Assembly: GCF_001485575.1 (NCBI RefSeq)
Contig: NZ_BCNB01000005.1
Location: 55,711-119,710 of the forward strand
DNA: 64,000 nt
Reading direction: 5' to 3'
DNA from: Haloarcula sp. CBA1127
Lineage (GTDB): Archaea > Halobacteriota > Halobacteria > Halobacteriales > Haloarculaceae
The notes beneath the pieces were generated by a model. It saw only the letters and a list, made by a program, of their open reading frames with translations. It ran no database searches and was not told the DNA's origin. The position numbers were made by a program, and so were the translations under genes. Positions 8,461 to 16,580 of this stretch are shown here, one piece after another (positions within the stretch are counted from its first letter, which is position 1; each line of letters opens with the position of its first letter).

Positions 8461-8507
8461 GGTTAGCTAACCAACACTCAAGACTGCACCCAATTGCGTT
8501 GGTTAGC
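8461..8507. repeat. palindrome and inverted repeat GCTAACCAAC / GTTGGTTAGC
   Basis: GGTTAGCTAACC at 8461-8472 is a perfect 12-bp palindrome. GCTAACCAAC at 8466-8475 pairs with GTTGGTTAGC at 8498-8507. The arms match those at 6048-6086. It sits just downstream of a minus-strand operon, so it may also act in transcription end formation. Confidence 0.5.
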
Positions 8508-8518
8508 GCCCTACTCGC

Positions 8519-8770
8519 CTATACCGTCGCCGCTACGTGCTGATACCCGGCCTGCGACGGCGTCGGCTGTAACGTCAACTCAGCCAACGCCAACTCCCGA
8601 AGTACCTCCGGCGGCACACCCTCAACATCCTTGAGCACGGCATCAAGCGTCCACTCACCATACTGACTCGCGCTTGGCGAAAGCACATCAACCGACTCAG
8701 TCGCTACTTCCTCACGAATCGCCTGAGCAGCACGCCGAACCCGCCGCCGTTCTTCCACGGTACACCTCAC
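8519..8770 (-). CDS. conserved haloarchaeal plasmid protein (83 aa)
   Basis: A small protein with a basic N-terminal helix and the segment LSPSASQYGEWTLDAVL, which I recognise as a conserved signature of a haloarchaeal plasmid/virus family of unknown function. Its ATG overlaps the stop of the upstream gene by 4 bp, so the two form an operon. Confidence 0.7.
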   Translation of the reverse strand: MRCTVEERRRVRRAAQAIREEVATESVDVLSPSASQYGEWTLDAVLKDVEGVPPEVLRELALAELTLQPTPSQAGYQHVAATV

Positions 8771-9168
8771 GCCTCAACACCTCGGACAAGATCCCCAACC
8801 AGCGACCCACCGACGTGCGGCCCGATATTCCACCCTCGTTCGCCACGATTATATTCGCACCACTGTGAAACCGTCTCGGAGGGCATCTCCGACAATTCCA
8901 CTTTCTCAGCGTCACCATCGACCGAGACAACGGCCACGGCAAATTCATAGCTGTCCCAGTAGTGGGCTGCACCCTCGGCATCAACGCCGAGAAAGAGCGG
9001 ACGGCCCTGGGTGAGTAGTTCGCGTGCGGTACGTTCTTGTGGATTGCGTAGTTGCCATTGGTTCTTGTGGGAACCACGCGCCTCGGTGCTCCAACACCGG
9101 GGCGATTTCGAAAGAAATCGACCAGCGGTGCGTGTGTTCCTATCTAATCTGTTGTGGCGACACACCAA
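8767..9168 (-). CDS. conserved haloarchaeal protein, operon partner
   Basis: The conserved part begins about residue 35 with NPQERTARELLTQGRPLFLG and continues VDAEGAAHYWDSYEF, VVSVDGDAEKVELSE and CEYNRGERGWNIGPHVGG. The first ~33 residues are basic and unlike the rest, so the true start is probably internal or the N-terminus is damaged. No ATG or GTG is available in frame near the conserved start. It overlaps the next gene by 4 bp. Function unknown; a common pair in haloarchaeal accessory DNA. Confidence 0.6.
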   Translation of the reverse strand: MVCRHNRLDRNTRTAGRFLSKSPRCWSTEARGSHKNQWQLRNPQERTARELLTQGRPLFLGVDAEGAAHYWDSYEFAVAVVSVDGDAEKVELSEMPSETVSQWCEYNRGERGWNIGPHVGGSLVGDLVRGVEA

Positions 9169-9172
9169 TAAA

Positions 9173-9197
9173 ACTATTGTTCTGATACAACAATAGT
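9173..9197. promoter_or_regulatory. palindromic operator upstream of wHTH gene
   Basis: ACTATTGTT and AACAATAGT are perfect 9-bp arms with a 7-bp spacer, 14 bp before the ATG at 9211. The site overlaps where the TATA box of a leaderless transcript would lie, fitting autoregulation by the winged-helix protein. Confidence 0.5.
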
Positions 9198-9210
9198 CGG
9201 TTAGACACCT

Positions 9211-9450
9211 ATGTCTACGAAAGGTCCGGAACCAACGGTCAGTGATACCGAGCTAATCGAGGCGATCGATCGAACTAACAGACCATTCGCAACAGCTGGA
9301 GAAGTTGCTGAATTGGTCGATTTATCCAACTGGCGAGTGCGTCAGCGGCTGGAGAGACTTGACGAACAGAATAAGATCAACCGTTCACGGATTGGTGGCG
9401 GGCCGTTTATTTATTGGCTCGATGGCTCATTTTCGGACGAATCCAGATAG
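9211..9450 (+). CDS. winged-helix regulator (79 aa)
   Basis: A small wHTH protein. GPEPTVSDTELIEAI precedes a helix-turn-helix (TAGEVAELVDLSNWRVRQRL) and a wing ending FIYWLDG. It shares the GPxPTVSDxEL start with the convergent gene at 9411-9677, so the two are probably paralogues. Their 3' ends overlap by 40 bp on opposite strands. A palindromic operator lies directly upstream. Confidence 0.75.
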   Translation: MSTKGPEPTVSDTELIEAIDRTNRPFATAGEVAELVDLSNWRVRQRLERLDEQNKINRSRIGGGPFIYWLDGSFSDESR

Positions 9451-9677
9451 CGACGCCCGTTGTCAGTGAGCCACCATGCCCTAGCATTTCCAATTTTATC
9501 CGATTCAATCAGTCTCTCTTCCTCTAATCGACTGAGTCTTTTTGACGCCGCCTGTTGGCTGATCCCAACCATATCTGCTATCTCCGTCGTCCCGAGAGCT
9601 GGTTTGTAGGCCATATGCATGGATCTAAGCAGCTCTTCATCAGAGACAGTCGGGTCTGGCCCACGACGGTTGGTCAC
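9411..9677 (-). CDS. winged-helix regulator (88 aa)
   Basis: A wHTH protein with GPDPTVSDEELLRSMH, a helix-turn-helix (GTTEIADMVGISQQAASKRL) and a wing (IGNARAWWLTDNGRRYL). It converges on and overlaps a paralogue at 9211-9450. Both 5' ends carry short palindromes, suggesting each controls itself or the other. Confidence 0.75.
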   Translation of the reverse strand: MTNRRGPDPTVSDEELLRSMHMAYKPALGTTEIADMVGISQQAASKRLSRLEEERLIESDKIGNARAWWLTDNGRRYLDSSENEPSSQ

Positions 9678-9726
9678 ATCCTATCTGTGTCTCTCCTCGG
9701 TAAAAGGGATATTTGTTCTAAAACCA

Positions 9727-9740
9727 TTGTGTCTACACAA
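9727..9740. promoter_or_regulatory. palindrome TTGTGT-CT-ACACAA
   Basis: A perfect 6-bp palindrome 50 bp upstream of the minus-strand wHTH start at 9677. A similar TTGTGG..ACACA sequence occurs at 9152-9165, near the other wHTH gene. Confidence 0.4.
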
Positions 9741-10008
9741 CCTATAAGTGGGCCCAACTGCCTTGGTTATCATATACGCCGCTGACCGAAGCGGAGGCTT
9801 CGAGGCAGCGTCGCATCGAACCCATGACCACACGGATGCTCACCCACGAAGAGTCGCATCGCTCGCCAGCCTCGATTTCCGGTCATTCGGAAACCACCAG
9901 ACTGCGGTACTTTCGCCCACTTCCATTCATCTTCCGTTCGCGCGCGTCCCAGACCCTTTCCATGTCTTGTCCCAGTTTGAGCCAGATGCATCCCACCGGA
10001 GGCCACCA

Positions 10009-10326
10009 ATGACGACCTACCACGCCCTGTTGGGCTTCCAGCGCGACCTGCTGGAAGCCATCGCCGCCCTCGAGAACGATCCCTACGGTCTCGTACTGAA
10101 AGCGTACCTCGACGAGCGTTACGCCGAGCCGATCAACCACAGCCGACTCTACCAGAATCTCGGCACAATCGCTGAACAGGACCTGATCAACCGCGACGAA
10201 CTCGACGCCCGGACGAATGTGGATCTGTTGACCGACGCTGGCAGACACCTCGTTCGACGTCAGGCCGACACACTTCCAAACCTGTGTGACCTGCCACGAC
10301 TCGTCGTTGAAGGGGGTGCGCAGTAA
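10009..10326 (+). CDS. PadR-like transcriptional regulator
   Basis: From ATG 10009 it reads MTTYHALLGFQRDLLEAIAA, then HSRLYQNLGTIAEQDLINRD and RTNVDLLTDAGRHLV. This is the haloarchaeal PadR-like winged helix, in which GFQRDLL, GRLYPNLDTL and LT.RG are hallmarks. The ATG is chosen over earlier in-frame codons because the family starts here. It is 105 residues, normal for the family. The TAA overlaps a downstream ATG. Many viruses and plasmids of haloarchaea use such regulators. Confidence 0.75.
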   Translation: MTTYHALLGFQRDLLEAIAALENDPYGLVLKAYLDERYAEPINHSRLYQNLGTIAEQDLINRDELDARTNVDLLTDAGRHLVRRQADTLPNLCDLPRLVVEGGAQ

Positions 10327-10750
10327 TGTCTCTGCAGTTAGCGCAGCAGCATGGAAAAGCGGCGGAATACCGGGACACAGTCGGTCGATGCTGTCAGAGG
10401 CACACGGTCACTGGGCAGGTGATTACCGACTGGTACCCTAGCATAATAAATAGACACTTTGTACATAATCGTTGCTATCAGGGCGCCTCTTACAGTTTGA
10501 TCCGTGGAGTGGGCCACCGCCGAACCCGGCGGCAGACCCTATTGGGTGCCCCTGACAACATCCACGACAACAGGTCCCCAGCCCCAAGCCAATCGATGAA
10601 TTGGGGGTGGATTGGAGAGCGATTGACCGAGGGCCGGAACCTAACCGACCAGTATAAAACCGGTATCAAAAACGTTTGTGATTCAGGGTTACAGTCGGTC
10701 AATCTGGTGAGGGCCGAATGCCCTCCATTTTGCTCCCAGGAGGCGGGCCG
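10326..10750 (+). other. weakly coding stretch after PadR gene
   Basis: An ATG overlapping the PadR stop (TAATG) opens a frame (MSLQLAQQHGKAAEYRDTVG) that continues to 10754. Its later composition is rich in Arg and Cys, unlike haloarchaeal proteins. I see at most a short or decayed coupled gene. Confidence 0.25.
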
Positions 10751-11050
10751 ATGACTCCCCGGCCGACCGTCGGCGAGATTGTCGCAGTCACGACCATCGA
10801 CAGTGACCCACTGCTACTGGCCTGTCACCTCTACGACGATCACATCACAGGCGTGTTGCTGGCGGACCTCCCAACAGAGCCGCTCCGACGGCTGCAAGCG
10901 TCCGATCCGGACACAGCCACACGTCGACAGGTGGCTCAGACACTTGGTCGGACTGATGACCGCATGCCGTTCACGGTCCCACACACAGACTACGCACTGG
11001 TTGAACGCGACAGCAGCCGTCCTCACCCTTTCGCAGGAGGTGAGAACTGA
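10751..11050 (+). CDS. conserved small protein (99 aa)
   Basis: ATG 10751 gives MTPRPTVGEIVAVTTIDSDP, a beta-rich start, then HLYDDHITGVLLADLP and a helical half. No domain recognised. Its TGA overlaps the ATG of the next small ORF, so they may be co-translated. Confidence 0.55.
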   Translation: MTPRPTVGEIVAVTTIDSDPLLLACHLYDDHITGVLLADLPTEPLRRLQASDPDTATRRQVAQTLGRTDDRMPFTVPHTDYALVERDSSRPHPFAGGEN

Positions 11051-11187
11051 TGGCCCATGCTGACCCTTCGTCGGCACTTGCGACCGATACAGCGCCCCCA
11101 GACACGACCCAGCGGCGACTCCCCCACGTGGTCGGCGACCGAACCCACGAAGTTGCTATCGAGCGCCGGGCGGTGCTCAAAGAATGA
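11050..11187 (+). CDS. possible small protein (45 aa)
   Basis: It starts at an ATG overlapping the previous stop (TGATG) and reads MAHADPSSALATDTAPPDTT, ending AIERRAVLKE. The overlap and Thr/Pro/Ala-rich composition are the only support. Confidence 0.35.
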   Translation: MAHADPSSALATDTAPPDTTQRRLPHVVGDRTHEVAIERRAVLKE

Positions 11188-11468
11188 CCGGCCATAGCAC
11201 TCACTCCAGCGTCGACCACGACTGCAGCCCTCCCACCAGTGGGCGTGTCCCGGTACCGGTGAACCCAGTGCCACGCTGGCCCGGACGGCGACAGTCCATC
11301 CATATCGCTAGTCACCGCCAGCGCGGTGCCACGACACAAATTCACTAGCCGGAGCGGGGTTGCCACGAGCCAACTGCCACGTCCAGAGAGCGCCAGCCAC
11401 GTCACCAAGAGCCCGTGCTGTGGTCAGCCCCGCTCGGTTCGATTCCGGGCACGGGTCCTGTGGTCACG

Positions 11469-12347
11469 ATGCCACGACACCCAACCGCCGACGACGGCAC
11501 CGAGAGTACAGCCACCGATCAAGCGCTCGCCGATGCACTCGACATGGACCTCGGACAAGATGACACGGATACCGATGAACTACAGTCCCTCTTCGCCCAA
11601 CTCGACGACGAAGTGTCACCCCCTGTTTCGAGTGTTCTTGAGCTATTGGTCGCAACCATCGATGACCTCCAGAAACGCGTCACCGAACTAGAGGACGAAC
11701 TTGAACAGACCCATGACGTTGCCACCACCGCGGTCGGCGACGCCGCCACGAACGAACAGCGTCTCGAAGACCTCGAAACCCAGCAGGAGACGACTCACGA
11801 CGTTGCCAAGAGTGCTATCGCCAAAGCCCAGCAACTCGACGCCGAGACCGACCACCAGGAAGACGCCGAGCAGCTACCCGAAGGGATCGAACCCAGTAGC
11901 TCGCCGCTGGATTTCTTCGCGAACTGCCGCCAATCAAAGGTCAAGACAATGTTCGTCGAGCGGTCGAATCGCCAGAACACCTACCGCGCGATCACCGTTG
12001 CCAAGCGCTGGCCGGAGTTTGCCACGAAGCGAACCGACGGTAGCGGCGTGTTCATGACCAAAGCTGACCTGCAAACAGCCCTGACCGCCGAACTCGGGAA
12101 GGAACCACATCGCCAGACAATCAAGCGTGTCTGGGAGAAGTTAGTCGAGATCGGCGGCGACGATATCGTCGAGAAGATTCGACAGGTCGGCCGGGACCAG
12201 ACACAGACAGAGATCCTCGCAATGGATATGGAGACCGCCGAAGGCTTGCTTGAGAAACGCTATATCGGCCTCGATTTGCTGGAGCATAGCGACCACAAAG
12301 CCACGACGGGTGGCGTCACACCCGTTGTGGTGGAGTCCGCACCCTAA
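11469..12347 (+). CDS. coiled-coil plasmid protein (~292 aa)
   Basis: ATG 11469 (MPRHPTADDGTEST) is preferred over the upstream GTG-type codons because the acidic composition begins there. An acidic region leads into a long coiled coil (LVATIDDLQKRVTELEDELE and later QRLEDLETQQETTHDV). A conserved globular C-terminal half follows (DFFANCRQSKVKTMFVERSN, AKRWPEFATKRTDGSGVFMT, QTIKRVWEKLVEIGGDDIVE) that may contain a DNA-binding helix pair. Similar proteins occur on haloarchaeal plasmids. A role in plasmid maintenance or replication control is plausible but unproven. Confidence 0.7.
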   Translation: MPRHPTADDGTESTATDQALADALDMDLGQDDTDTDELQSLFAQLDDEVSPPVSSVLELLVATIDDLQKRVTELEDELEQTHDVATTAVGDAATNEQRLEDLETQQETTHDVAKSAIAKAQQLDAETDHQEDAEQLPEGIEPSSSPLDFFANCRQSKVKTMFVERSNRQNTYRAITVAKRWPEFATKRTDGSGVFMTKADLQTALTAELGKEPHRQTIKRVWEKLVEIGGDDIVEKIRQVGRDQTQTEILAMDMETAEGLLEKRYIGLDLLEHSDHKATTGGVTPVVVESAP

Positions 12348-12583
12348 CCCTGTGACACGCACCGACTACGACGTGAGTCGGCACTGAACCGACGCTGCTG
12401 GACGCGGTGGCACGTGCCCTGCCACTGCCGACGCCGCTGTCTGCTAGCTGCAGGAACCGGGAGCGACCCCCTGTTGTCAGGCGTGTAGTGAGTAATCGTA
12501 ACACGAACGGAGCAACCACAGCGATTCCAGCCCTCACAACGGGTGTGACGGCAAAAGTCCAGCAAGCTCTGGCGATTGCTTCA

Positions 12584-13009
12584 TTAGAATGGATTGTTCG
12601 GCGTCTCTAGCCGCGCTATATCATTGACCGCGTCAAAGTCATCATCGAACGAATACAGATATTCAATCCCTTCTCGCTGCATGTACGCGACAATAGTTGC
12701 GTCACCGAGGGAGAGTCGGTCGTACGTTTCAAACAGCCCGAGGGCGTTGGTAAAATCCTTCTGTGCTGCGTGGAGGATCTCAAACCCCGCAGACCGGTTG
12801 AGCCGCTCGTACGTCTCGACAGCCGTCTGCTGGTGCTTTCGATTGTGTATCCAATTGAGTGTTTCAAGGGCGACGTAGTTTGTTACATGTCCTGTCGGTA
12901 GTTCACCGTGATCCATCCCACGAACGATCTCCATGGCGGTACCGTGGTGCTGATCATCGGCATCTGCCATCCCTATGAGGACACCTGTATCCACAGCTGC
13001 AACTGCCAT
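12584..13009 (-). CDS. vapC: PIN-domain toxin VapC
   Basis: 141 residues. The AVDTGVLIGMADADD start supplies the first acidic residue, HVTNYVALETLNWIH the second, and LSLGDATIVAYMQ with SFDDDFDAV the last acids, as in PIN ribonucleases. VapC toxins cut tRNA or rRNA and are neutralised by VapB. The ATG overlaps the antitoxin stop by 1 bp. All four catalytic acids appear present, so the toxin looks intact. Confidence 0.85.
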   Translation of the reverse strand: MAVAAVDTGVLIGMADADDQHHGTAMEIVRGMDHGELPTGHVTNYVALETLNWIHNRKHQQTAVETYERLNRSAGFEILHAAQKDFTNALGLFETYDRLSLGDATIVAYMQREGIEYLYSFDDDFDAVNDIARLETPNNPF

Positions 13010-13284
13010 CAGTTATCTCCCGTAAAGCCAGACTTGTCCTCATGACCAGCGATGTCATGCGTTTCTTTGCCGTCGCCACCCATCGAGACGGGCTCAAAAT
13101 CATCGAAGGCACCGTAGTGTTGCTTGACAACCTCGACGACGAGCGTCCCATCATCGTCAGTGTCCCAGCGGAGCTTATCACCCGGCTCTATATCGAGCCG
13201 ACGGCGTAGCGATGCCGGAATGGTAACCATTCCTCGGTCACTAACTTTGGTCTCTTCAGGAGCGTCGTCTGTTGCCATACTCAA
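13009..13284 (-). CDS. vapB: AbrB/MazE-type antitoxin VapB
   Basis: It carries a SpoVT-AbrB swapped-hairpin domain: KVSDRGMVTIPASLRRRLDI then EPGDKLRWDTDDDGTLVVEV. The C-terminal ~30 residues would bind the toxin. It is upstream of and overlapping vapC, the standard order, and such antitoxins repress their own operon. ATG 13284 or the next ATG two codons on could be used. Confidence 0.85.
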   Translation of the reverse strand: MSMATDDAPEETKVSDRGMVTIPASLRRRLDIEPGDKLRWDTDDDGTLVVEVVKQHYGAFDDFEPVSMGGDGKETHDIAGHEDKSGFTGDN

Positions 13285-13425
13285 TTATACCGCCGCGTAG
13301 GCCATACATGTTGCGCCACATGTGCCTCTGAATGAGTCACGAAAACTAGCCAATCAGTCACGCCAGAAAATGCTCATCACCTGCAGTGGCGGTCGAAAAA
13401 ATGTGCTGGTGACACTGTCTGCCGA

Positions 13426-13473
13426 TTACCGCCGTATTATCTGTTCGTCGACGGACTGCTGTTCAGTGTTCAT
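13426..13473 (-). pseudogene. 15-codon remnant behind a leader hairpin
   Basis: A leader element of the recurrent type is followed by ATG 13473 and only MNTEQQSVDEQIIRR before a stop. The leader shows a gene once started here. What remains is a stub or a very short peptide. Confidence 0.3.
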
Positions 13474-13509
13474 GATGGGAACCCCTCACCCAATTGGGGC
13501 TCACAAAAC
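13474..13509 (-). promoter_or_regulatory. leader hairpin element (stub gene)
   Basis: Minus strand: TTTTGTG, then AGCCCC-AATTGGGTGA-GGGGTT, an ATG 8 bases later. The stem pairs with one G-T wobble. The loop holds GGTGA, complementary to the 16S rRNA 3' end. Confidence 0.5.
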
Positions 13510-13533
13510 GAGGGGCGAGTCTCCCCCATCAGA

Positions 13534-13779
13534 CTAGGACTGCTCTAGCGGCTCGACCCATTCGGGAGCAGCATCGTGGGTGCCGCCGTAGATCGAGTTC
13601 TCGGGATACTGGTCGTCGTCAACCTCGACAGCAACGATCACGTCGCCGCCGGAGCGTGAGATACCAGAGACGGTGCCAATGACCTCATCGAGTGGGCTGC
13701 TGCCGTCTGTCCAGTCGACTCGGACGCGGTCACCGCGGCCGAATCCATACTTCTCGAACGAAGGCTCTGTAGTACTCAT
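13534..13779 (-). CDS. beta-rich conserved protein (81 aa)
   Basis: It starts MSTTEPSFEKYGFGRGDRVR and continues VIGTVSGISRSGGDVIVAVE, an SH3-like beta-barrel pattern, with VEVDDDQYPENSIYGGTHDA after it. No named family. It has a leader hairpin directly upstream whose 3' arm is the ribosome-binding GGAGGAG. Confidence 0.7.
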   Translation of the reverse strand: MSTTEPSFEKYGFGRGDRVRVDWTDGSSPLDEVIGTVSGISRSGGDVIVAVEVDDDQYPENSIYGGTHDAAPEWVEPLEQS

Positions 13780-13810
13780 GATCTCCTCCGGCTACAAGGA
13801 GACACAAAAT
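13780..13810 (-). promoter_or_regulatory. leader hairpin element (13534-13779)
   Basis: Minus strand: ATTTTGTG, then TCTCC-TTGTAGCCGGA-GGAGA, then TC and the ATG. The 3' arm is itself a Shine-Dalgarno sequence, so pairing would hide it. Confidence 0.55.
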
Positions 13811-13861
13811 CGCTTGCAGGCAGCCAGAGCGCTGATGTCTTTCGCCAAGATAAGATGGGTA

Positions 13862-14122
13862 ATGACCGAGTTCCGGGTTCGGAAACCCGATGGCTGGACA
13901 ACCGTTTCGTTTCCCGACGCAGTCGACTCAATCTCGGTCGTTGGCGGCAAAGTTGACGGCCAGTTGTGCCTGACCCTCTCCGGTGAGCGGGAAGACGGTC
14001 CCCGTATCGTCGAAACCGGTGTCCTCGACGTCGACGAAAGCGATGAGCATCTGCTGGAGAATACAGTGCCCCGGACTGAGGATGGGATGAGTGTCGTTTT
14101 GGCTCACTTATTGTCAGACTGA
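13862..14122 (+). CDS. conserved acidic protein (86 aa)
   Basis: ATG 13862 gives MTEFRVRKPDGWTTVSFPDA, a beta-rich protein with acidic C-terminal half (VLDVDESDEHLLENTVPRTE). It is the only plus-strand gene in a minus-strand block and lacks the leader hairpin. Function unknown. Confidence 0.6.
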   Translation: MTEFRVRKPDGWTTVSFPDAVDSISVVGGKVDGQLCLTLSGEREDGPRIVETGVLDVDESDEHLLENTVPRTEDGMSVVLAHLLSD

Positions 14123-14143
14123 CTACAATCTCAACAGTGGGGA

Positions 14144-15157
14144 TTACCGTTCCCACGGGAAGAAGCCATTCCGCTCGCGATAGGCACTGATCTGGTCCTG
14201 AAACTCTTGTTCCCGGAAGTCTGGCTCGTCGCCGTGGATATCTTCGGGAGAGACGCCGTCGGGAAGATGCTCATAGCCCGTGATGTCCTCCGTGTCATCC
14301 TCCTGCTCGGGCTCGTGGCGGTGCTGTCCACACTCCCTGCAGGTCCAGATTAGCCGGTCAAGATGTGAGTGGCACTCGAAGCCATCGAGCCCGTGAGATT
14401 CGTGTCCTGTCACGGCGCCACACTGGCGACAGTAGAACCCGATTCCGACTATCTCCGGTTCGGCTCTTGCCTGATGGCGCTGTACGACACCGGGAACAAG
14501 CCAGTACGTGCCGTCGTCCTGGCGGAACTCATCCGTGAGCTGCTGGAACTCCGAGCGGTCGGTGACTGGTGACCCGTCCTCAAGATAGATCCGTGGCTGG
14601 ACGTCGTCCCCGTCCCAATCAGTCTGTTCATCGGCTGTCTCCAAGAGCGCCTGTCCGGGTTCCTCGTCGAGCGTGGTTTCGGTCGGAAGCTTGGGCCACC
14701 CCTTGGTGAGATTGGTGGCTGGCTCGGTCCCGAACGCTGCACGGCACTTCACCGTTCCGTGAGAGGTGTCCTCGCCGCTCGCGATACTATCGGACACCGA
14801 AAAGGCCGCAGCGCCGAGGGCTCGTGCGTGGAAGGTAGTGTTTGCCTCGACGAGCGCGAGCACGACCCGACCGAACGTCCACTCCCCGAGTGGGCTGCTA
14901 TCCTGATCGTCTGAAGGAATCTCTGAGATGCCGGTTTGAGCGCAGAACGGACACTGGCGTTCACCACGGGGAATATCCTGTCCACAGGTCCGACAGATGC
15001 GAGTATCATCCTCTGTACGGTCGGGATACTTGGTGGATTCGAGGACCCGTTCTCGTCCGTTCCCCCTCGTTTCAGGGTCGGAACTTGCTGCACCGCGGAT
15101 ATCAGCAGGGTCGTACTCAGGATTTCGGTCAGTCACACGCTTGGTTGCGTTCGTCAT
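14144..15157 (-). CDS. multi-zinc-ribbon protein (337 aa)
   Basis: ATG 15157 is used because the ~45 codons upstream are basic and span the leader. It reads MTNATKRVTDRNPEYDP. A first zinc ribbon is CRTCGQDIPRGERQCPFC (~62-79). The C-terminal part has CRQCGAVTGHESH, then FECHSHLDRLIWTCRECGQH, a second Cys/His cluster. Between them lies an acidic globular region with GEWTFGRVVLALVEANTTFH. It probably binds nucleic acid or a protein through zinc. No named family recognised. Confidence 0.75.
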   Translation of the reverse strand: MTNATKRVTDRNPEYDPADIRGAASSDPETRGNGRERVLESTKYPDRTEDDTRICRTCGQDIPRGERQCPFCAQTGISEIPSDDQDSSPLGEWTFGRVVLALVEANTTFHARALGAAAFSVSDSIASGEDTSHGTVKCRAAFGTEPATNLTKGWPKLPTETTLDEEPGQALLETADEQTDWDGDDVQPRIYLEDGSPVTDRSEFQQLTDEFRQDDGTYWLVPGVVQRHQARAEPEIVGIGFYCRQCGAVTGHESHGLDGFECHSHLDRLIWTCRECGQHRHEPEQEDDTEDITGYEHLPDGVSPEDIHGDEPDFREQEFQDQISAYRERNGFFPWER

Positions 15158-15192
15158 GGTATTTAAACTCCAGCCCCGAGGGAAGCACAAAC
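15158..15192 (-). promoter_or_regulatory. leader hairpin element (14144-15157), weak
   Basis: Minus strand: GTTTGTG, then CTTCC-CTCGGGGCT-GGAG, 14 bases before the ATG. The stem is imperfect, but order and spacing match the other leaders. Confidence 0.4.
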
Positions 15193-15389
15193 CGACAGAG
15201 AGCGAGAGTCTTGCCTGATCCAGTGAAACAGCTGTCGACCTGATGATGTTGTCACTGGTTGCCGTGCAAGATGTAGAGGGTGTAGTCAGCACGCTGAGGC
15301 GCTTTATATCCGGTCACTGGTGATGAAATGGAGAACTGGAACAGGAGCCGGCAGCAACGGAGCCGATATGAACAGACCAGAGGACTAAG

Positions 15390-15590
15390 CTAGTCGTTGT
15401 CGCGATTTTTGAAATAATAGGTGAAGACTCCGAAAGCCAACCCCCCTGCTGCCCCCGGAATCGCAGCAGAAATCACACTACCGTCCCCGAGAAGCGCATC
15501 TATCGAAACCCACAGCAATATCCAAACGACGACGCTCATCGGAATATATAGCCACGAATTCGTTAATCGACTCCGTACGCTTTCAGCCAT
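15390..15590 (-). CDS. small membrane protein (66 aa)
   Basis: MAESVRSRLTNSWLYIPMSV starts a two-helix membrane protein, with a second helix around IPGAAGGLAFGVFTYYF and a charged end. It overlaps the 3' end of the upstream frameshifted gene by 28 bp. Function unknown. Confidence 0.6.
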   Translation of the reverse strand: MAESVRSRLTNSWLYIPMSVVVWILLWVSIDALLGDGSVISAAIPGAAGGLAFGVFTYYFKNRDND

Positions 15591-16367
15591 CTTTTCGCTC
15601 TCACTCCGCTTGTTACGTAGTTCTTCTGTATGTGTGGTGACTCGTCAAAGTCTTTCAGTTGGAAACTGGTGACCGACTTGCGCTGTGCATCTTGCACAGC
15701 CCGATCTACCAACCCCGAGACAGATACCAGTGTTTCGCTGTCTTTGGTAAGAGCCGAGACCAAGACAGGACGAGTTGGCTACTCGTCGCCCCGTGCTGTC
15801 CGTCACTTCTGCCATGAACGTGTCTGTTGAGGTGTCCAGATCGTACTGGTTGATGAGTTCGAGGGCAGCTAGTGCTGCGCCTGTGTCTGCGAGGTCTGCG
15901 GCGAGCAACTGTTTGAGACGAAGGGCAGCCTTGTCGGCACGGTCGGAATCTGAACCACGCATCTGGGAAAACTCCATGAAGATACGTCGCCAGGCGGTCG
16001 CCGAGCCGGTCACCGTGAGATTCCAGTCCGAGGCTTGAAACCTTGAGGACGACTGCCGGCGGTAGTGTCCTTCAAGTCTGTCGAGCAAGTCGTCGATGAT
16101 CGTGCCCTTCTCAACGGTCTGTCCGTGTTTGACGTAGTCCGGGTCGATGAGATCCCGCCACTCGTCGATGGAGTCGATCTCGTACTCGACAGCTAGCTCA
16201 ACCGGGGCTGTTTCGAGACAGTCGGCTTTCGAAGTTTCGTCGACGCGCCGAAGTCGGTTTGCAGTACCTTCGGCTTGGACTGTGAGTTCTGGAAACTGCG
16301 CTTCGGTGGATTTGGTTTCTGGGTGCTGTTCTCCGTTCTGACCGCTTTTGGTGGTCTTCGATGCCAT
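15563..16367 (-). pseudogene. conserved plasmid protein with a frameshift
   Basis: From ATG 16367 (MASKTTKSGQNGEQHPETKS) about 200 residues of helical acidic protein follow, including VEYEIDSIDEWRDLIDPDYV and RRIFMEFSQMRGSDSDRADK. At about 15,765-15,775 the sense moves by one base. The continuation (SALTKDSETLVSVSGLVDRA, ending RAKRWLKAYGVD at 15563) is in another frame. A single indel would restore a ~268-residue protein. It has a perfect leader hairpin. Decay or a sequencing error are both possible. Confidence 0.6.
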
Positions 16368-16424
16368 GGTATAGTCAGGGGCGCTCTCACTGAAACGCCC
16401 CTCACCTGACCGGGGCGAAAAAAT
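16368..16424 (-). promoter_or_regulatory. leader hairpin element (15563-16367)
   Basis: Minus strand: TTTTTT, then CGCCCC-GGTCAGGTGA-GGGGCG, a perfect 6-bp stem with GGTGA in the loop. A second, weaker hairpin around GAGAGCGCCC follows before the ATG. Confidence 0.6.
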
Positions 16425-16580
16425 GGGTCCCATGCCTGTGATACCAATCGTTGAATATAGTCTCTTCACCTGTGAAAGCGAGTGAACCAGCTGCAAGGTA
16501 GACCTGCGTATCATGCATAGTGTGCCTTTCAAGCACAGACCACTTGATGCGGTATGTGCGGCTGATGATGTGCCGCTAGC

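Noticed and set aside
15645..16532. Start of the 15563-16367 gene at 16532
   Set aside because: The extra N-terminal codons cover the leader hairpin and are basic; ATG 16367 follows the leader as in the other genes.
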